Source: Polaribacter sp.
GTDB lineage: Bacteria; Bacteroidota; Bacteroidia; Flavobacteriales; Flavobacteriaceae
Direction: 5' to 3'
NCBI GenBank assembly: GCA_029245785.1
Contig: JAQWOR010000052.1
Span: 1-37,953 of the forward strand
Length of the DNA stretch: 37,953 nucleotides
Shown piece after piece: positions 34,994 to 37,953 of the stretch. Under the pieces are notes generated by a model that was not told where the DNA came from, made no database searches, and was given only the letters and a program-made list of their open reading frames with translations. Every line of letters starts with the position of its first letter. The first letter of the stretch is position 1. A program made the position numbers and the translations under genes.

Positions 34994-35446
34994 ATGATGA
35001 GTTTAGAAAAAGAATTAATGACCTTGTTAAAAGTAGCAATGAAATCGAAAGATACTGTTGCATTACAGTCCTTAAGATCCGTGAAGTCTGCTATTTTATT
35101 GGCAAAGACAGAAAATGGGGGAGGTAGCGAATTGACGGAAGAGCAAGAGTTAAAGATTTTGCAAAAACAAGTGAAACAGCGTAAAGATAGTGCTGCGATA
35201 TTTATAGCGCAAGGAAGGCAAGATTTGGCAGATCCAGAACTAGCAGAAGCAACAATTATTGAGCAGTTTTTACCAGAAGCATTATCTGAGGAGGCTATAG
35301 AGAAAGTAGTTCAAGCTACTATTTTAAAGGTAGGCGCATCAGGAATGAAAGATATGGGAAAAGTAATGGGAATGGTTTCTAAGGAGTTGGCTGGACAAGC
35401 AGACGGAAAAACCATCTCTACATTGGTTAAAAAGAATTTAATATAA
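34994..35446 (+). CDS. GatB/YqeY domain protein
   Basis: The 150-residue cytoplasmic protein is a stand-alone YqeY domain, related to the tRNA-binding tail of GatB: LRSVKSAILLAKTE, KQVKQRKDSAAIF, EQFLPEALSEE and GKVMGMVSKELAGQADGKTI. A role in tRNA-dependent amidation is suspected for the family but unproven. Two tandem ATG codons (34994 and 34997) precede SLEKEL; either may start it. It commonly follows ftsZ in Bacteroidota. Confidence 0.9.
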   Translation: MMSLEKELMTLLKVAMKSKDTVALQSLRSVKSAILLAKTENGGGSELTEEQELKILQKQVKQRKDSAAIFIAQGRQDLADPELAEATIIEQFLPEALSEEAIEKVVQATILKVGASGMKDMGKVMGMVSKELAGQADGKTISTLVKKNLI

Positions 35447-35470
35447 GTTTCTATTTTTAGGAATAGACAT

Positions 35471-35544
35471 GGCTGCGTAGTTCAACTGGATAGAATATCA
35501 GATTTCGGCTCTGAGGGTTGGGGGTTCGAATCCCTTCGCGGTCA
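35471..35544 (+). tRNA. tRNA-Arg (anticodon UCG)
   Basis: The 74 bases fold as a cloverleaf. Acceptor stem GGCTGCG pairs with CGCGGTC (two G-U pairs), D stem GTTC with GAAT, anticodon stem TCAGA with TCTGA around the loop TTTCGGC (anticodon TCG at 35505-35507). The T stem GGGGG/CCCTT encloses TTCGAAT. The discriminator is A and CCA is not encoded. It reads CGA-type arginine codons. Confidence 0.92.
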
Positions 35545-35549
35545 CGAAT

Positions 35550-35609
35550 GCACCAAAAAGGCAAGCAAAATATAAAGCTTGCTTTTTTGTTTTGTGTCCT
35601 TTTTGGTGC
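35550..35609 (+). terminator. nested inverted repeats and terminator after tRNA-Arg
   Basis: A perfect 12-base inverted repeat, GCACCAAAAAGG (35550-35561) and CCTTTTTGGTGC (35598-35609), surrounds an inner hairpin, GCAAGC (35561-35566) and GCTTGC (35577-35582), that runs into six Ts. The inner hairpin is a good terminator for the tRNA. The outer repeat is extra. Confidence 0.7.
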
Positions 35610-35699
35610 TCAAAGCGGAGCTTTGAGGGATCAAAGCACCAAGTGCTTTAATCCTAAAGCAGAGTATATAAATTCTTGTATTTTTTTGGTGCTCAAAGC
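35600..35699. repeat. 17-base direct repeats and hairpins between tRNA-Arg and rpe
   Basis: TTTTTGGTGCTCAAAGC occurs at 35600-35616 and again at 35683-35699, 83 bases apart. Between them lie a perfect hairpin CTCAAAGC/GCTTTGAG (35609-35616 and 35620-35627) and arms GGTGCT/AGCACC (35605-35610 and 35635-35640). No real gene is seen. A short plus-strand ORF crossing the tRNA here is not credible. Confidence 0.6.
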
Positions 35700-35706
35700 A
35701 CAGTAT

Positions 35707-35742
35707 AAAAAAAGCATCCTGAGTATTTAGGATGCTTTTTTT
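35707..35742. terminator. strong bidirectional terminator before rpe
   Basis: A perfect 14-base stem, AAAAAAAGCATCCT (35707-35720) and AGGATGCTTTTTTT (35729-35742), with an 8-base loop. It carries T-runs in both directions and sits 20 bases beyond the rpe stop, ending rpe on the minus strand and any tRNA readthrough on the plus strand. Confidence 0.9.
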
Positions 35743-35762
35743 GTTTTTTTATAAAAGGTGTT

Positions 35763-36413
35763 TTACAAAGTCTTTAAATTAGCAATGGTTGCTGTGGGGT
35801 CTTCACTTTTAAAGACAAAGCTACCAGCTACTAGTACATCTGCACCAGCTTCTGCCAATGCATTGGCATTTTGGTCAGTTACACCGCCATCTATTTCTAT
35901 TTGAGCGTTCGAATTTGAAAATTCAATCAGATGTTTTAACTGTGTTACTTTTTTATATGTGTTTTCAATAAATGACTGTCCGCCAAACCCTGGATTTACA
36001 CTCATGATACATACTAAGTCTAGGTCTGCAATTACATCTTCTAAAACAGCAATTGGTGTGTGCGGATTTAGGGCAACTCCGGCTTTCATTCCAGCAGCCT
36101 TTATGGCTTGGATGGTTCTGTGTAAATGCGTACAAGCTTCGTAATGTACTGTTAAGATATCTGCACCTAAATCTGCAAAAGTGCTAATGTATCTGTCGGG
36201 GTCTACAATCATTAAGTGTACATCGATTGTTTTTGTAGCGTGTTTAGAAATCGCTTTTAAAACAGGCATTCCAAAAGAGATGTTTGGCACAAAAACACCA
36301 TCCATAATGTCAATGTGAAACCAATCTGCTTGGCTATTGTTAACCATTTCGATATCTCGTTGTAGATTGGCAAAGTCTGCCGCTAAAATTGAAGGAGCAA
36401 TTAATGTAGTCAT
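35763..36413 (-). CDS. rpe: ribulose-phosphate 3-epimerase
   Basis: The 216-residue TIM-barrel enzyme interconverts ribulose 5-phosphate and xylulose 5-phosphate in the pentose phosphate pathway. Motifs are APSILAADFANL (7-18), WFHIDIMDGVFVPN (metal-binding His and Asp), DVHLMI, VNPGFGGQSFI and IEIDGGVT. Length is typical. It appears to be monocistronic, with terminators on both sides and a -7 box upstream. Confidence 0.95.
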   Translation of the reverse strand: MTTLIAPSILAADFANLQRDIEMVNNSQADWFHIDIMDGVFVPNISFGMPVLKAISKHATKTIDVHLMIVDPDRYISTFADLGADILTVHYEACTHLHRTIQAIKAAGMKAGVALNPHTPIAVLEDVIADLDLVCIMSVNPGFGGQSFIENTYKKVTQLKHLIEFSNSNAQIEIDGGVTDQNANALAEAGADVLVAGSFVFKSEDPTATIANLKTL

Positions 36414-36438
36414 ATTTTTATTGTTGTGTTGTTCGGTG

Positions 36439-36446
36439 CAAAATTA
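36439..36446 (-). promoter_or_regulatory. -7 promoter box for rpe
   Basis: Minus-strand TAATTTTG fits TAnnTTTG and lies 26 bases before the rpe ATG, just after the rpoD terminator hairpin. Confidence 0.45.
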
Positions 36447-36460
36447 CAATTTAAAAAAGA

Positions 36461-36492
36461 AAAACTCTCGATAAATGTATCGAGAGTTTTTT
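36461..36492. terminator. terminator of rpoD
   Basis: A 13-base perfect stem, AAAACTCTCGATA (36461-36473) and TATCGAGAGTTTT (36478-36490), with a 4-base loop and T-runs on both strands. It lies about 30 bases beyond the rpoD stop. Confidence 0.88.
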
Positions 36493-36522
36493 AGCGTGTT
36501 TTGTATAGGATATGCTGTACTT

Positions 36523-37386
36523 TTATCCTAAGTAGGTCATTAGAATTTTACTTCTTGACGTATGTTTTAATCTGCGAATTGCTTTTTCTTTAATTTGACG
36601 TACTCGTTCACGTGTAAGATCAAAAGTTTCACCAATCTCTTCTAAAGTCATTGGTTGATGTTCTCCCAAGCCAAAATACAACTTTACAACATCTGCTTCT
36701 CTTGGTGTTAGCGTTTCTAGAGCTCTAGAAATTTCAGTACGTAGCGATTCGTGTAATAATTTTTTATCAGGATTTGGAGATTCTCCTGAATTTAGAACAT
36801 CGTATAAATTAGAGTCTTCACCTTCAATTAAAGGAGCATCCATAGATACATGGCGGCCAGAGTTTTTCATAGATTCTTTCACGTCATTAATGGTCATGTC
36901 TAATTTTTTAGCAATCTCTTCTGGACTTGGAGGGCGCTCATGTTCTTGTTCTAAGAACGCGTACATTTTATTAATTTTATTGATAGAACCAATTTTGTTT
37001 AACGGCAAACGCACAATTCTTGATTGTTCTGCCAAGGCTTGTAAAATAGATTGACGAATCCACCAAACGGCGTATGAGATAAATTTAAATCCACGTGTTT
37101 CATCAAAACGTTTTGCTGCTTTGATCAATCCTAAATTACCTTCATTAATTAAATCTGGCAAGGTTAGCCCTTGATTTTGGTATTGTTTTGCTACAGATAC
37201 CACAAAACGTAAATTTGCTTTTGTCAATTTTTCTAAGGCAACTTCATCTCCTGCCTTTATACGCTGTGCCAATTCAACCTCTTCATCGGCTGTAATTAAA
37301 TCTACCTTTCCAATTTCTTGTAAATATTTGTCTAATGATGCCGTTTCTCTATTGGTAACCTGCTTGGTAATTTTAAGTTGTCTCAT
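36523..37386 (-). CDS. rpoD: primary RNA polymerase sigma factor, RpoD/SigA family
   Basis: The 287-residue sigma-70 factor lacks region 1.1, as usual for Bacteroidota. Region 1.2 is [13 protein letters not shown] (16-28). Region 2 includes [35 protein letters not shown] and [13 protein letters not shown]. Region 3 contains [14 protein letters not shown], and the region 4 helix-turn-helix is [18 protein letters not shown]. This factor would recognise the TAnnTTTG boxes seen across the window. The 160 bases upstream have no exact -7 match. The gene ends at a strong hairpin. Confidence 0.95.
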   Translation of the reverse strand: MRQLKITKQVTNRETASLDKYLQEIGKVDLITADEEVELAQRIKAGDEVALEKLTKANLRFVVSVAKQYQNQGLTLPDLINEGNLGLIKAAKRFDETRGFKFISYAVWWIRQSILQALAEQSRIVRLPLNKIGSINKINKMYAFLEQEHERPPSPEEIAKKLDMTINDVKESMKNSGRHVSMDAPLIEGEDSNLYDVLNSGESPNPDKKLLHESLRTEISRALETLTPREADVVKLYFGLGEHQPMTLEEIGETFDLTRERVRQIKEKAIRRLKHTSRSKILMTYLG

Positions 37387-37492
37387 CTAATTTGTGGGTT
37401 CTAATTTAAACGATTAATAATCTTCTACATATACTTATACGTTGAATACATCTTAAATGTTACAAAAGTGAATTTATTTTTTTCTTTTCTGA

Positions 37493-37523
37493 TAAAAAAA
37501 AAGCGAACTTTAAAAGTTCGCTT
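37493..37523 (-). terminator. terminator of the deoxynucleoside kinase gene
   Basis: AAGCGAACTT (37501-37510) pairs with AAGTTCGCTT (37514-37523) around a 3-base loop. On the minus strand the stem is followed by eight or nine Ts. It is 23 bases beyond the kinase stop. Confidence 0.85.
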
Positions 37524-37546
37524 ATATAAAATTGAAGGTATTTTTT

Positions 37547-37953
37547 TTAAAATAAACCGTTTATTTGCGAATCAATTCGGTCAATAACATAGCCTAAGTC
37601 TTCTTGGTTGTCAACAAAGTTTAAATTATCAACATCAATAACAAGTAGTTTTCCTTTTGAGTACTTAGAGATCCAGGCTTCATAGCGCTCATTCAATCTG
37701 CTTAAATAATCAATGCTAATGGAGTTTTCATATTCTCTTCCTCTTTTGTGAATTTGATCTACTAAGTTCGGAATGCTTGATCGTAAATAAATGAGTAGGT
37801 CTGGCGGAGTTACCAAATTTTCCATCAGTTCAAATAATGAGCTGTAGTTTTTAAAATCTCTATTGGTCATTAATCCCATTGCATGAAGGTTGGGCGCAAA
37901 AATATGTGCATCTTCATAAATGGTTCTGTCTTGGATAATTTTATTACCTGATT
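37547..37953 (-). CDS. deoxynucleoside kinase, C-terminal part
   Basis: The gene enters from the right edge; 135 codons are visible and the N-terminal P-loop part lies outside the window. The visible sequence has the dNK signatures IIQDRTIYEDAHIFA and NRDFKNYSSLFE, then PPDLLIYLRSSIPNLVDQI, the lid region RGREYE and the closing SKYSKGKLLVIDVDNLNF. The family phosphorylates deoxynucleosides for salvage; substrate preference is not visible. An ATG at 37879 is internal: the frame is open and conserved upstream of it. Confidence 0.9.
   Translation of the reverse strand, partial: SGNKIIQDRTIYEDAHIFAPNLHAMGLMTNRDFKNYSSLFELMENLVTPPDLLIYLRSSIPNLVDQIHKRGREYENSISIDYLSRLNERYEAWISKYSKGKLLVIDVDNLNFVDNQEDLGYVIDRIDSQINGLF

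Noticed and set aside
35518..35730. 70-codon plus-strand ORF crossing the tRNA 3' half
   Set aside because: It overlaps a well-folded tRNA and two terminator hairpins; low-complexity and not protein-like.

Overview
The window reads as chromosomal DNA of a member of the Bacteroidota, most likely family Flavobacteriaceae. It is AT-rich, several promoters carry the Bacteroidota -7 box TAnnTTTG, exported proteins have short signal peptides ending in A-Q or S-Q, the primary sigma factor is the short RpoD lacking region 1.1, and the dcw order is the Bacteroidota one (murF, murB and ddl are absent from the run). Genus cannot be set from the sequence alone.

Layout. 1-74: 5' end of an FAD-dependent oxidoreductase gene (minus). 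240-3404: a three-gene exported unit (outer-membrane barrel, GH113-like glycosidase, small Omp85/BamA-like protein). 3688-8434 (minus): a six-gene cluster, in transcription order DUF547, AhpD-like CxxC protein, radical SAM ArsS, CofC/GT-like transferase, purine-nucleoside phosphorylase, ArsM, that looks like a complete arsenosugar-type arsenic pathway. 8662-9363: queuosine-precursor transporter (minus). 9452-10339: fabD. 10413-12575 (minus): DegT aminotransferase and galE. 12646-15027: penicillin-acylase-family Ntn hydrolase. 15143-19097 (minus): alpha/beta hydrolase, engB, an RluA-type pseudouridine synthase, AlkB-type monooxygenase and a nitroreductase. 19304-34839: the dcw cluster mraZ-rsmH-ftsL-ftsI-murE-mraY-murD-ftsW-murG-murC-ftsQ-ftsA-ftsZ. 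Then yqeY, tRNA-Arg(UCG), and on the minus strand rpe, rpoD and a 5'-truncated deoxynucleoside kinase.

How the genes work together. The dcw block makes the peptidoglycan precursor (MurE, MurD, MurC, MraY, MurG) and builds the divisome (FtsL, FtsI, FtsW, FtsQ, FtsA, FtsZ). It is headed by mraZ, whose promoter lies directly behind three exact 10-bp repeats that look like MraZ operators. In the arsenic cluster, ArsM would methylate arsenite, ArsS would attach the 5'-deoxyadenosyl group of SAM to dimethylarsenite, the phosphorylase could remove adenine, and the transferase could process the resulting arseno-sugar phosphate. The last two steps are inferred from context.

The most striking anomaly is in ftsZ: an in-frame TAG (34690-34692) separates 582 codons from 48 further, perfectly open codons that encode the conserved FtsZ C-terminal tail (PAYKR and a terminal SFLHDNVD). 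This is a nonsense mutation, a sequencing error or a readthrough site. Other points worth a look are three non-ATG starts in dcw genes, nested inverted repeats behind the tRNA, dispersed flavobacterial palindromes, and a nitroreductase with a hydrophobic insert beside AlkB.
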